DNA of 64,000 bases from Acanthopleuribacter pedis (lineage in GTDB: Bacteria > Acidobacteriota > Holophagae > Acanthopleuribacterales > Acanthopleuribacteraceae). The notes beneath the pieces are model-generated. The model worked only from the letters and a program-made list of their open reading frames with translations, was not told where the DNA came from and made no database searches. The stretch spans positions 1-64,000 of the forward strand of contig NZ_JAFREP010000016.1 in assembly GCF_017377855.1 (NCBI RefSeq), given 5' to 3'. Positions 1 to 7,875 of this stretch are shown here, piece by piece. Every line of letters starts with the position of its first letter. Position 1 is the stretch's first letter. A program made the translations under genes and the position numbers.

Positions 1-2
1 AA

Positions 3-206
3 AAAAGCTTGGAAAAACTGGTCGAGCTCGTCTTGGAGAGAGCCTTTTAAGAAGTTGGCAAGAAAAAGGACCAAAATCGGGAAGCTGAGTTTACGGCAGC
101 GCGTGAAAGCCGTGGGGGAAAGCCGGTGCTTTTCCTTAAAGTCCTGGGAAAAAATAACTTCCTTGGTTTGCTCGAGCAAAGCAACGTTGAACGACTTCGT
201 CTATAA
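3..206 (+). pseudogene. possible decayed ORF at the left edge
   Basis: One reading frame runs from the window edge to a TAA at 48-50 and then stays open to a second TAA at 204-206. The residue composition after the first stop (charged, with a segment like KPVLFLKVLGKNNF) looks more protein-like than the competing frame that has an ATG near 55. No start codon with a ribosome site precedes the downstream part. It could be the nonsense-interrupted end of a gene that lies mostly to the left, or chance. No family was recognised. Confidence 0.22.
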
Positions 207-424
207 GAGAAGATTTCACACGAGACGACTTTTTGACCTTTTCTGGTTTTAAATCGGCGATTAATTAACCTCTCCTCCTGTCATAAAAACCTCATTTGAG
301 AATAAATTTCGGTGGGCTTATCAATCAAGCCCGCCAGAGCATGTCTCATGCCGCAATTTTACCATAAACACCTAGTTACAAACAGGTTAATCTGTAATTT
401 TCTCTCTTAACTTAACGGCATTGA
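207..424. other. AT-rich intergenic stretch before the Rhs cassette
   Basis: No gene was seen. A hairpin with arms GGTGGGCTT (311-319) and AAGCCCGCC (327-335), one mismatch, lies in the middle but has no T-run on either side. The last 15 bases (411-425) read LNGID in a frame that would join the following PYAYAAGNP motif if a single C were restored, so the end of this stretch is a remnant of Rhs core sequence. Confidence 0.4.
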
Positions 425-451
425 CCGTATGCGTATGCTGCCGGTAACCCG

Positions 452-1468
452 ATGATGTTCTGGGATCCTGATGGTAAACATTGGCTAGCCGTAGAAGAGG
501 GCCAAACACTAACTTCTATAGCAAAAAATGAAAATGTATCGTTGCAGTGGTTGATTCTCGCGAATAACATTGAGAATCCTGATCTCATAAGGGCAGGAAG
601 CAGGCTATGGATACCTGAGGTTAAGGAAGAAGGGGATTTTGTAGAAATGGTAGAAGAATCAGTTAGTTCCGATGGAACAATGATGCATTTATATATATCG
701 GAGCTTTTTGTTGATGGGCAATACCAATTCATAAAAAATTCTTCAGCTATGAACTTTTCTGATGCGCATTTTATGGATGAATATACTGATTCATGGCAAC
801 ACATGAATGGACGCCTGATTAGATCTTTGAGTGACTCCCTTAATCGTATGAAGTACAACCAAGGAATCGGTAAGATGTCTAGAATTTTGAAAGAGGCTGC
901 AAAGAACCAGAACAACACTTCTCAGAAAGCTAGGTTGGCTTACGATTTAAGAAACAGGCTACTGGATCAAACTAGAAGTCGCCTTACTCGAGAAGGGCGA
1001 GCATTGTCTGAGCTTTTGAAAGATAAACCAATGCCGTATGAAAAATTGATAGACCGTAGAATAGATAAATTCATCAAAGCCCACGGTCGTCAGCCTACTG
1101 CAGCCGAGATAGAAAATGCAATAATTGGTTCGGCTGGACGTTCTAATATTATGGTTACTAGAATAGCCAAAGCCAGTATTGTCGGCGGAGTAGTACTTCT
1201 GACATACCAAGTTTATGACGGGGTTTCATCTACTGTTAATGCTCCAGAGGGATATAAAACTCAAGTTGCATCTTATAATTTGGGTCGATTCGGAGGAGGC
1301 ATGCTTGGCGGCGTTCTTGTTGGAGCCGGGGCTGGCGCATTGATCGGATTGTACACGACTAATCCAGGTGCGATTTTTGCAGGGGCTTTACTTGGTGGTA
1401 TTATCGGTGGCTATCTTGGAGAAGAAGCGGTGATAGTTGTGCTTGATGAGATGTGGGGTCTCAAATGA
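452..1468 (+). CDS. orphan Rhs C-terminal toxin cassette: LysM plus glycine-rich membrane domain
   Basis: The open frame begins right after a TGA at 422-424 and reads PYAYAAGNPMMFWDPDG, the junction motif that ends the Rhs core and precedes its variable toxin tip. Seen in the 338-residue ORF: a LysM-like segment at about 12-56, a charged helical middle (about 120-230), a hydrophobic segment near 241-252, and a glycine-rich hydrophobic C-terminus (about 280-323: GGGMLGGVLVGAGAGALIG, then AGALLGGIIGGYLG). No nuclease, deaminase or ADP-ribosyltransferase motif was recognised. The glycine-zipper tail suggests membrane insertion or pore formation; that is inference. ATG 452 and ATG 455 lack a ribosome site, so this may be a silent donor cassette for a full Rhs gene elsewhere. 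The next gene overlaps it by ATGA and is the likely immunity gene. Confidence 0.7.
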   Translation: MMFWDPDGKHWLAVEEGQTLTSIAKNENVSLQWLILANNIENPDLIRAGSRLWIPEVKEEGDFVEMVEESVSSDGTMMHLYISELFVDGQYQFIKNSSAMNFSDAHFMDEYTDSWQHMNGRLIRSLSDSLNRMKYNQGIGKMSRILKEAAKNQNNTSQKARLAYDLRNRLLDQTRSRLTREGRALSELLKDKPMPYEKLIDRRIDKFIKAHGRQPTAAEIENAIIGSAGRSNIMVTRIAKASIVGGVVLLTYQVYDGVSSTVNAPEGYKTQVASYNLGRFGGGMLGGVLVGAGAGALIGLYTTNPGAIFAGALLGGIIGGYLGEEAVIVVLDEMWGLK

Positions 1469-2370
1469 AACAGGAGTATTCATTCACCTTTGCAACTGAC
1501 GAATTTTTGATCGTGGATTGGTTTGGAGAGAGTTATTTTGAAATAGAAAGGCCAAAGTCTCTCTATGATGCATTTCTTTTTTCATCTCGCGAGGAAGTAT
1601 TTCTAGTCTGTAAAATTATAGGATCTGCGGATTTGATTTTTAAAATTAACGGAGATGGGCTGAAGTCTTTCAAAGGAACACCTCAAAGATCTCTGTTTAA
1701 GTCCTGTGATGGAAAAAGTGTTTTTGCCGTCGAAAAACATATAGTACTCGTGTTTAAAGATGGAGGGTGGGAAAAAGCAGCAAGTTTAAGTAGTGGTTAC
1801 AACATATTCAAGCTAAAAGGATCCCTAGGAGCTATGTATGTTATTGCTTCTGATGGCAGCAATGCGCGGGAGTTTTACCTTGCTCATGAAGAATGTTTAG
1901 TCATTGACGATTTCAAAGTATTGAAACCAAAAGGCCTAAGAAGACGCCTTGTCAGCCTTTTCGATTTCTCAAGTGACGGTTTTCATATACATAATTTCGG
2001 AAAAGCAGGGAATTCTCTAATTGCATTTCTTAGCTCCTCTGATTACAACAACCAACACCAGCTAGTTTCATATCCTGACGGGCTCTTAATAAAAAAATTC
2101 GTTGATCGGTTTGTTTACTCATCTTTTCGCGATGGCAAGTTATTATTACTATCAGATTCAGGTAAGTTGTTTTTGTATTCTGATACCGAAGGGTTCGAAT
2201 TAAAAGAACAAGCGTTCTCTGTTCAAGGTGCAACTATGTGCAATAAAGGGTGTTTGTTTTATTTAACAACAAATGAATTGAGAGGCGAAAATGGTGCTAT
2301 TCTAAAAGTACTCCCTGCTGAATACCAAGCCAAGAACAAAGTGATTTTTGATATTTTGTTTCGCCCGTAA
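1465..2370 (+). CDS. candidate immunity protein for the Rhs cassette
   Basis: The ATG at 1465 overlaps the toxin stop codon as ATGA, the usual toxin-immunity coupling; an upstream in-frame ATG (1453) is less likely. The product is 301 residues, acidic, without signal peptide or membrane segment. It shows short recurring beta-strand patterns such as KSVFAVEKHIVLVFKDGGW, KLLLLSDSGKLFLYSD and GCLFYLTTNEL, suggestive of a beta-propeller-like fold. No family was recognised. The immunity role is inferred only from position, overlap and the shared AT-rich composition. It is larger than most Rhs immunity proteins. Confidence 0.6.
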   Translation: MKQEYSFTFATDEFLIVDWFGESYFEIERPKSLYDAFLFSSREEVFLVCKIIGSADLIFKINGDGLKSFKGTPQRSLFKSCDGKSVFAVEKHIVLVFKDGGWEKAASLSSGYNIFKLKGSLGAMYVIASDGSNAREFYLAHEECLVIDDFKVLKPKGLRRRLVSLFDFSSDGFHIHNFGKAGNSLIAFLSSSDYNNQHQLVSYPDGLLIKKFVDRFVYSSFRDGKLLLLSDSGKLFLYSDTEGFELKEQAFSVQGATMCNKGCLFYLTTNELRGENGAILKVLPAEYQAKNKVIFDILFRP

Positions 2371-2496
2371 TGTCTCAAAAAGATCTCGAACTCGAAACGG
2401 AGCTAACCCGTTTTTCTCCAGCCTCTTGACAGCGCTCTGGTTGACAAGAAAAAGGAAACAATCCAAAGCCAACATACCAAGTTATCACTCAGCTAA
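2370..2496 (+). pseudogene. frameshifted small ORF coupled to the immunity gene
   Basis: An ATG overlaps the preceding stop as TAATG and opens 19 codons (MSQKDLELETELTRFSPAS) ending at TGA 2427-2429. Removing one T at 2424 would join it to a 23-codon open stretch (LDSALVDKKKETIQSQ and on) ending at TAA 2494-2496, giving about 41 residues of natural-looking charged sequence. It may be a broken small gene or the old N-terminal part of the fragment that follows. Nothing was recognised. Confidence 0.25.
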
Positions 2497-2514
2497 ATCA
2501 AAAGGAGTGATAAC
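2481..2514 (+). promoter_or_regulatory. perfect 10-bp hairpin enclosing a ribosome site
   Basis: GTTATCACTC (2481-2490) pairs perfectly with GAGTGATAAC (2505-2514) across a 14-base loop. The right arm contains the GGAG (2504-2507) that would serve the ATG at 2516, so the fold would hide the ribosome site. It could equally be a DNA-level operator. Confidence 0.6.
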
Positions 2515-2515
2515 T

Positions 2516-2881
2516 ATGTAAGAATCGATCAAGCGTTACGTAAAATGGTACAAATCCAGAATCAAAAACGAGGTAGCACAGCGCTATCTTGACAGGCTAA
2601 ATCTCAACAACCAGGATGCTATCGAGAAGTTTGAAATTGCTTATTGTGATGGAAGCTATCTGAAACACATCAAGCGACAATCATCTTCTCCTTTGTCATA
2701 CAAGAACTTCAAACAGAGTTTTGCCGCCGATGGTTTGTTAGATGGAGGTCATCAAGAGAAGTTTCGTTCGGGGCTCATTTTCCCGTTATACGGCGACGAT
2801 AATTCTTTGAAGCAGGTGTGGGTTAGCAAGGTTAGTGAACGTTTGAAATCGGGACGATATGAGCTTCTTTTGAACGCGTAG
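2516..2881 (+). pseudogene. DnaG-like primase core fragment, stop at codon 2
   Basis: The ATG at 2516 is followed at once by TAA (2519-2521), yet the same frame then stays open for 119 codons to TAG 2879-2881. The translated text has the order of the N-terminal part of a DnaG catalytic core: a helical lead (AQRYLDRLNL), a stretch like EKFEIAYCDGSYLKHI, then DGLL...EKFRSGLIFPLYGDDNSLKQVWV, which parallels the DnaG pattern in which a LL(E)AGL segment is followed by RFRxRIMFPI and a GR turn. The Toprim metal-binding half is missing. The match to primase is by eye, not a search. Most likely a dead fragment of a plasmid- or phage-type primase. Confidence 0.45.
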
Positions 2882-3058
2882 TGTCCCAAAAATAACAAGG
2901 CTGGCAAATCAACCTGAAATCCGCGTTACGGAAGGGACATTAGCCTTCCGCCTTGGTGAAAAATGGCCAAAATTTTGTCGGGGAGTGGACCGTTTTTGAT
3001 GCAAAGTCTTCATTTGGGCGCACTTCTGCCTTGGACTCGGATCCAATCCACCCTCTTC
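2882..3058. other. possible left end of a degraded insertion sequence
   Basis: This stretch lies between the primase fragment and the 3' end of the transposase remnant and has no gene. It begins TGTCCCAAAAA, like an element terminus, and contains a hairpin CGGAAGG (2929-2935) / CCTTCCG (2944-2950). The matching end was not found on the far side of the transposase, where the element is cut off. Confidence 0.25.
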
Positions 3059-3736
3059 CTAACCTGAAACGCGATCATAAAAGCTGAGCAGGCCGCCCAG
3101 CCGGGTTCGTCGTCGGATTTTGCCCTGTGACCGGCCCTGTTCGCCGGAGATCAGCCGGTTACCGAGTCCTGGGTGGGGGCGTTTCTCATGGTAGTGGATC
3201 ACGTATTCACGCAAAAGGTATTCATGTTGTACCCTGGAGAAAATCACGAATCGATCCAAGCATTCCTCTCGGATGCTGCGAATTACGCGTTCCACATGGG
3301 CGTTCAGGTTGGGTGAACGGGCCGGTAGTTTTACCGTGGTCACGCCCGAAGCCGCCAAGGTTTGTTTAAATTTGTTGCCGAACACCGCCGCCTGGTCGTG
3401 AATGAGATATGATCCCGCTTTCAGGAACCCGTGGTTTTCGTCGGCTTCATTGCAGGCGATCTGAACCAACCACGCCTGCGTCGGCTCATCCGCGATGCCG
3501 GCGATGTGGATTCGTCGTGACGCCAAATGCATCATTACCAAGACATGCACGCGCTGAATGCCCCAGCCGCGGGTCAGTTCCACCGTAAAGAAGTCCTCTG
3601 CAATCATACGCGACCACTGCTGCTCCAGGAAATGACGCCATGATCGGGCGCGTTTTGGGGCGGGGTTCAAACCGCCGTCCTCCAAAATCCGTGCCGCGGT
3701 GTTTTTCGAAAGCGAAACGCCGACCTGCTTCAGTGG
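3059..3736 (-). pseudogene. truncated DDE (integrase-core) transposase
   Basis: The frame encodes an rve-type catalytic core. First Asp in EDFFTVE, second Asp in YLIHDQAAVFG, catalytic Glu in SPNLNAHVERVIRSIREECLDR, and the C-terminal HYHEKRPHPGLGN motif. Upstream the frame continues without an ATG through LKQVGVSLSKNTAARILEDGGLNPAP, the region just before the core in this family, and homology then fades about 35 bases from the stop codon of the next gene. The N-terminal helix-turn-helix half is gone and the only start available is a TTG at 3685 that lies inside the conserved region. I treat it as an inactive remnant. Confidence 0.75.
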
Positions 3737-3768
3737 TCCAACGGGTGACCGGGCTGTCGGTCGGTTCG

Positions 3769-6700
3769 TTATGCGGCCAAGTCGTTGCCCATGGGTAGGT
3801 GGATGCGGACCCTGGCGCCTTGGTCGGGGCCCTCGCTGAGGATGTGGATCTCGCCGTTGGCCAAGGCCAAGGCGTTGGCGGCGTAGTGGAGGCCGGAGCC
3901 GGGCCGGCCCGGTCTCGTGGTGTAGCCGTTTTCGAAGAGTTTGTGGTGCTCTTGTTGGGCGAAACCTTCGCCGTTGTCGGTGATCTCGATGATGACCTCG
4001 TTCTCCGTCCCGTCCAGCGCGGTGATGGTGACCAACCCGGTTTTTACGTTGCTCGCGGCTTCGATGGCCTGGAACGCGTTTTCCAGCAGGCAGGATAAAA
4101 TTCGGTGGAGTTTGAAACGGTCCAGGGTCACGGGTGGTAACTGCACCAGATCGCAGCGGATTTCGATGGGTTTTTCGAAGGTGCGGTGGCGCTCTCTGGC
4201 GACCAGTTTTTCAATCAGTTGTTTGAGGTCAGTGTGTTTTTCGTAGCGGGCGTGGGCGACGCGACGTTGCTCGGCGAGAATGGCTTGGATTTTGGCGACA
4301 CACTCGCCGAGGCGGCGGTTCTCGGTTTCGAGGTTTTCGACCTGTTTGTTCCACGACTGGGAAATACTTCTCAGGGCGCCCGGCAATTTCTCGAAATTGG
4401 CCTGGTGGGAAAGTGCTTCCAGGGCTTGGCGGTGCTCCACGAAGATGTCGTGGATTTTTTCCAGCAGGGCGCGTGGCCGTCGGTTGTTGAGTTCGCTTTC
4501 CATAACGTGCAGGGAGGTGCGCACGCTGGTTAAGGTGTTGCCGAGGTTGTGGAGCACCTCGCCGGCAACCTCGGCCATCCCGGCCAAGTGGGCGGCCTCG
4601 GTGAAGTCTTCTTGGGTTTCGGCCAGTTCGCGGATCATGGCGGCTTTGGTAAAGGCCAGGATGGCGTGTTCGCGGAAAAGCTCGAGCCGCTCCAGGTCGG
4701 GGTCTTTTAAATCGGCGAGGTTCATCTCAAAAATTAAAAAACCAAAAATCCGGTTTTCCTCGCGGATCTCGGCCACCAGCATTTTTTCGGGGAGTTCTTG
4801 GGCGCGCCATGCCTGAAGGTAAGGGAATTCAGGCTTCACGGTCGCGATGCTAATGCCGTCGCCGATGGTTTTGGCGGAGGCGGCCAAGATGCGCACTGCT
4901 TTTGCCGGAATGTCTTTGATGGGCTTTTGACGGCCTTGATCGGTACGGTAAACCAGGTCGGGCCCGTTTTGAAGGAAGGCGACGTTGTCACAGCGGGGCA
5001 GTAAGCGGGCGCCCTGCTTCAGTAAGGCGTCGATGACGGCCTCGAACTCAAATTCTTGGTTAATGGTGCGCACCAAATCTTCAAAAGTTTCCAGTTCATC
5101 CATGCGTTTTTGCAATTGGGCGGTGCGGTCCTGGACCCGTTCTTCCAAGACTTTGTTGTGTTGTTCCTTTTCGTGAAGCAGGCGCGATTGGGCGTAACGG
5201 TTGTAGACCAGCAGGCCGACGAGCGCAACCAACAAGGCGACCACCAGCCAGGTTGCGTAAAGCTGCGAGGCCGCCTTCTCTTCCTGGAGGCGCAATCCTT
5301 GAATTTGGTTGTCCTTTTCGAGCATGTCGATTTTGCGTTGGCGCCGAACCAGCTCCACGCGCTCATCCAGGCGATTGCGTGCGATGATCTTTTCATCTTC
5401 TGATAAGTTGTCTCGAATGGTTAGGTACCGCTTGTGATACTGAAGCGCCTGTTCGTAATTGCCGCGTTTTTCCCAGCAACGGCTTAATTCCAGGAACACA
5501 TCGCGCAGCAAGGGCTTTGATTCGAGACGGCGGGCGATGCGTTCGGTTTCTTCCAAGTAGCCGACGGCGGCGGAAACCTGGTCGGTAGCCAACGAAACGC
5601 GGGCGAGGTTGAGCGCGGCCTCGGCGGTGGCGGATTCGTTGTGGCGTTCCTCATTAAGTGCTTTCTCGGTTTGGAAAGCGTCTTTGGCGGCTTCATAGTC
5701 GCCGGTGAGCATGTGGAGCCGCCCGTAAAGGTTGAGAATAATGATGGATTGTCGCTGGTCCTGCTCGGTTTCGTTGAGGGCGACGGACTTTTCCAAGTAG
5801 TCTTTCGCCTCGGAGACATTACCGCGTTCGACATGGAGTGCGGCCAGGTTGCGGTACCCGATGGACAAACCGCGGCGGTTGTTGATGCGGGTGTTGATGG
5901 CAACCATTTCCTCAAGGTAGGTTTCGGCCTCATCAAGGCGGTCCATTTTGTAGTGAATCGAACTGATGTTGTTAAGGGTGAGCGCGGTACCCATGGCGTG
6001 GTTGTTTTGGCGATGGGCTTCGAGGGTGGCGGAGTAATATTCGAGCGCGGTGTCCCAGTCGCCAAGCCGAGCGTAGGTAAGCGCGATGGTGTTGAGGTAG
6101 TCGGCCTTATCCCGGCAGCCGGGGTGTTGTTGGCAGGCGGCGAGGGCGCTTTCGGCGTGGTTCAAAGCTTCCGGGTAAGCGCCTTGGAAGTAGTGAATGA
6201 TGGCAAGGTATGAATATAAAGCGGCGGTCACCCGGGGGTCACCCGCTGTTTCGGCCAACTGCAGGCCTTCTCGAAATGCGGTTTTGGCGTCCTCGTAGCG
6301 ACCGGCCGAGCGGTGGATTTGTCCGATGACTCTGAGGGTGTCTGCTTCGCCGGCGGTGTCGCCTTGCTCTTGGTAGCGGGTCGCGGCCTGGCGGCAGAGG
6401 GCGAGGGCCTCTTCAAAGCGTGCCATTTTGCGAAACACGAGGGCGTTTTCCAATAAGATCTTGGCAAGCATGCGGCTATCTTCGAGGTTTTCCGCCTCAG
6501 GTCGCGCGCTGTTTAAATCGGCAAGCGCTTCTTCGTAGTTGCCCATGTGTCGGTGGGCCTTGGACCAGGCGAGGAACAACCGAATTTTGAGCGGTGGATC
6601 CGGTGGGTTGTTTAAAAGCAGCACTTGCGCCTTTTCGGCATGATGGTGGGCTCGCGCCGGATCTTTTTGAGCGTAAATTTCGAGCAGTTCGATGTGGAGC

Positions 6701-6852
6701 CTGAGGGCTTCGCTCGGCTGCGCCTCAAAAAGTTGTTGTTCGCGTTGCGCCTCTCGCGGGGGGGACTGGGCCTGTCCGGCGAGACCGATGAACAGCAACA
6801 GACATCCTAGGATGCGTATCAATTCGGTGTGGCTGGCGAGAAGGCGGTTCAT
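3769..6852 (-). CDS. TPR-repeat membrane sensor histidine kinase
   Basis: 1027 residues. A signal peptide (MNRLLASHTELIRILGCLLLFIGLAGQAQ) is followed by about ten TPRs (roughly 60-450; for example ARFEEALALCRQAATRYQEQGD and GDWDTALEYYSATLEAHRQ), a membrane segment near 535-553 (WLVVALLVALVGLLVY), a coiled coil, and a GAF-like region (about 610-740). The phosphoacceptor is His768 in EVLHNLGN, the variant H-box of TPR kinases. The ATPase domain shows an N-box (LLENAFQA, Asn925), G1 DNGEGF (Asp959) and G2 GSGLHYAANAL. Sensing through periplasmic TPRs is inferred from topology. No response regulator is adjacent. Its stop lies about 35 bases from the transposase remnant. Confidence 0.92.
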   Translation of the reverse strand: MNRLLASHTELIRILGCLLLFIGLAGQAQSPPREAQREQQLFEAQPSEALRLHIELLEIYAQKDPARAHHHAEKAQVLLLNNPPDPPLKIRLFLAWSKAHRHMGNYEEALADLNSARPEAENLEDSRMLAKILLENALVFRKMARFEEALALCRQAATRYQEQGDTAGEADTLRVIGQIHRSAGRYEDAKTAFREGLQLAETAGDPRVTAALYSYLAIIHYFQGAYPEALNHAESALAACQQHPGCRDKADYLNTIALTYARLGDWDTALEYYSATLEAHRQNNHAMGTALTLNNISSIHYKMDRLDEAETYLEEMVAINTRINNRRGLSIGYRNLAALHVERGNVSEAKDYLEKSVALNETEQDQRQSIIILNLYGRLHMLTGDYEAAKDAFQTEKALNEERHNESATAEAALNLARVSLATDQVSAAVGYLEETERIARRLESKPLLRDVFLELSRCWEKRGNYEQALQYHKRYLTIRDNLSEDEKIIARNRLDERVELVRRQRKIDMLEKDNQIQGLRLQEEKAASQLYATWLVVALLVALVGLLVYNRYAQSRLLHEKEQHNKVLEERVQDRTAQLQKRMDELETFEDLVRTINQEFEFEAVIDALLKQGARLLPRCDNVAFLQNGPDLVYRTDQGRQKPIKDIPAKAVRILAASAKTIGDGISIATVKPEFPYLQAWRAQELPEKMLVAEIREENRIFGFLIFEMNLADLKDPDLERLELFREHAILAFTKAAMIRELAETQEDFTEAAHLAGMAEVAGEVLHNLGNTLTSVRTSLHVMESELNNRRPRALLEKIHDIFVEHRQALEALSHQANFEKLPGALRSISQSWNKQVENLETENRRLGECVAKIQAILAEQRRVAHARYEKHTDLKQLIEKLVARERHRTFEKPIEIRCDLVQLPPVTLDRFKLHRILSCLLENAFQAIEAASNVKTGLVTITALDGTENEVIIEITDNGEGFAQQEHHKLFENGYTTRPGRPGSGLHYAANALALANGEIHILSEGPDQGARVRIHLPMGNDLAA

Positions 6853-7002
6853 GGAAGCATCTCAATCGGCGGTAATCGAAGGACCTGTAGTTGGTTTCGT
6901 CAACCTCGTCTGGGAACTAAAACAACGCGACGATGAACCTTGTTTTGTATCAGCGTTGATGCTTCAGGTGGGAAGGGTGAGGTGGCTTTGGCGCGCGGGC
7001 CG

Positions 7003-7024
7003 GGCAGGCGGGGTGTTGCCTGCC
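7003..7024 (-). terminator. GC-rich hairpin downstream of the omega-amidase gene
   Basis: GGCAGGC (7003-7009) pairs with GCCTGCC (7018-7024) across eight bases, about 85 bases past the stop of the minus-strand gene. There is no U-tract, so termination is uncertain. Confidence 0.3.
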
Positions 7025-7108
7025 ACTTGGTTGGCACCTGAGCGGTTTTGACCGGCGCGAAGGCCGGGCTCGGCCCCACCGCCGTGTTTGTTCATGATTG
7101 GGATTGGG

Positions 7109-7867
7109 TTACTTATCATTGAGGAACGGCCAGGTTGCACGGGTCTCCCGCACTTCCTGGGGATCGATTTCAGCAAGGAACAGACCTTCTTGATCGCCAC
7201 AATCGAGTACGATGTCGCCCCTGGGGCCGATGAGGAGCGATTGACCGTTGTAATCCAGACCGGCGCCGTCACGGCCGACGCGGTTCACGCCGATGACGTA
7301 ACTCAGGTTTTCAATGGCACGGGCGATGAGCAAGCTGCGCCAATGGTGAACCCTGACGGCGGGCCAGTTCGCCACGTAACTGATGATGTTGGTTTCCGGT
7401 ACCATGGCGCGTGGTAACTCGGGGAAACGCAGGTCGTAACAGACGAACGGGGAGAGTTGGAAGCCGGCAACGGGCAGGCGCAGGGATTCACTGCCGCGTT
7501 GGTATTTTTTGTGTTCGCCGGCAAAGGTAAAGGTTTTAATTTTGGCGTACGCGGTGCTTTGGTCACCCTCGACGAGGTAGCACCGGTTTTGTTGCCCGCC
7601 CTCGACCTGGTGCGGCAAACCGCCGAGAACGGCACAGTCGTGTTCACGAGCCAAAGTCTTCATGGCCTCATGGCCCGCGTCGAAGGTTTTGTAGGCTTCG
7701 AGGTTCATGGTGAACCCGCAAATCCACAATTCCGGGAGCACGAGCAAATCGAGCTTGGGGCTACCTTGCGCTTGCAAACCGGTGCGTACCAGATCGGTCA
7801 CCTTGGCGACGTTGCCCGCGGGATTTTCCCAGGCGATATCAAATTGCAGCAATCCAATGCGAACCAT
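7109..7867 (-). CDS. omega-amidase-like nitrilase-superfamily hydrolase
   Basis: About 252 residues, normal for this family. The catalytic triad is visible: Glu in LVLPELWICGF (about 46), Lys in YAKIKTFTFAGEH (about 111) and Cys in SPFVCYDLRFPEL (about 143). The last two match the YafV/Nit2 omega-amidase group, which hydrolyses alpha-ketoglutaramate or alpha-ketosuccinamate to the free 2-oxo acid and ammonia. The Shine-Dalgarno AGGAGG overlaps the stop codon of the upstream aminotransferase; spacing favours the second of two tandem ATGs (7867 rather than 7870). Cotranscription with a glutamine-transaminase-K-like enzyme supports the substrate class. Confidence 0.85.
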   Translation of the reverse strand: MVRIGLLQFDIAWENPAGNVAKVTDLVRTGLQAQGSPKLDLLVLPELWICGFTMNLEAYKTFDAGHEAMKTLAREHDCAVLGGLPHQVEGGQQNRCYLVEGDQSTAYAKIKTFTFAGEHKKYQRGSESLRLPVAGFQLSPFVCYDLRFPELPRAMVPETNIISYVANWPAVRVHHWRSLLIARAIENLSYVIGVNRVGRDGAGLDYNGQSLLIGPRGDIVLDCGDQEGLFLAEIDPQEVRETRATWPFLNDK

Positions 7868-7875
7868 CATGCCTC

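Larger units (their letters stand above)
2368..2892. repeat. imperfect direct repeats flanking the broken ORF and primase fragment
   Basis: TAATGTCTCAAAAA at 2368-2381 and TAGTGTCCCAAAAA at 2879-2892 differ at two of 14 positions and bracket about 500 bases. Each sits at the stop codon of the gene to its left. They may be recombination scars or element ends; TGTCCC is also a common insertion-sequence terminus. Confidence 0.3.
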
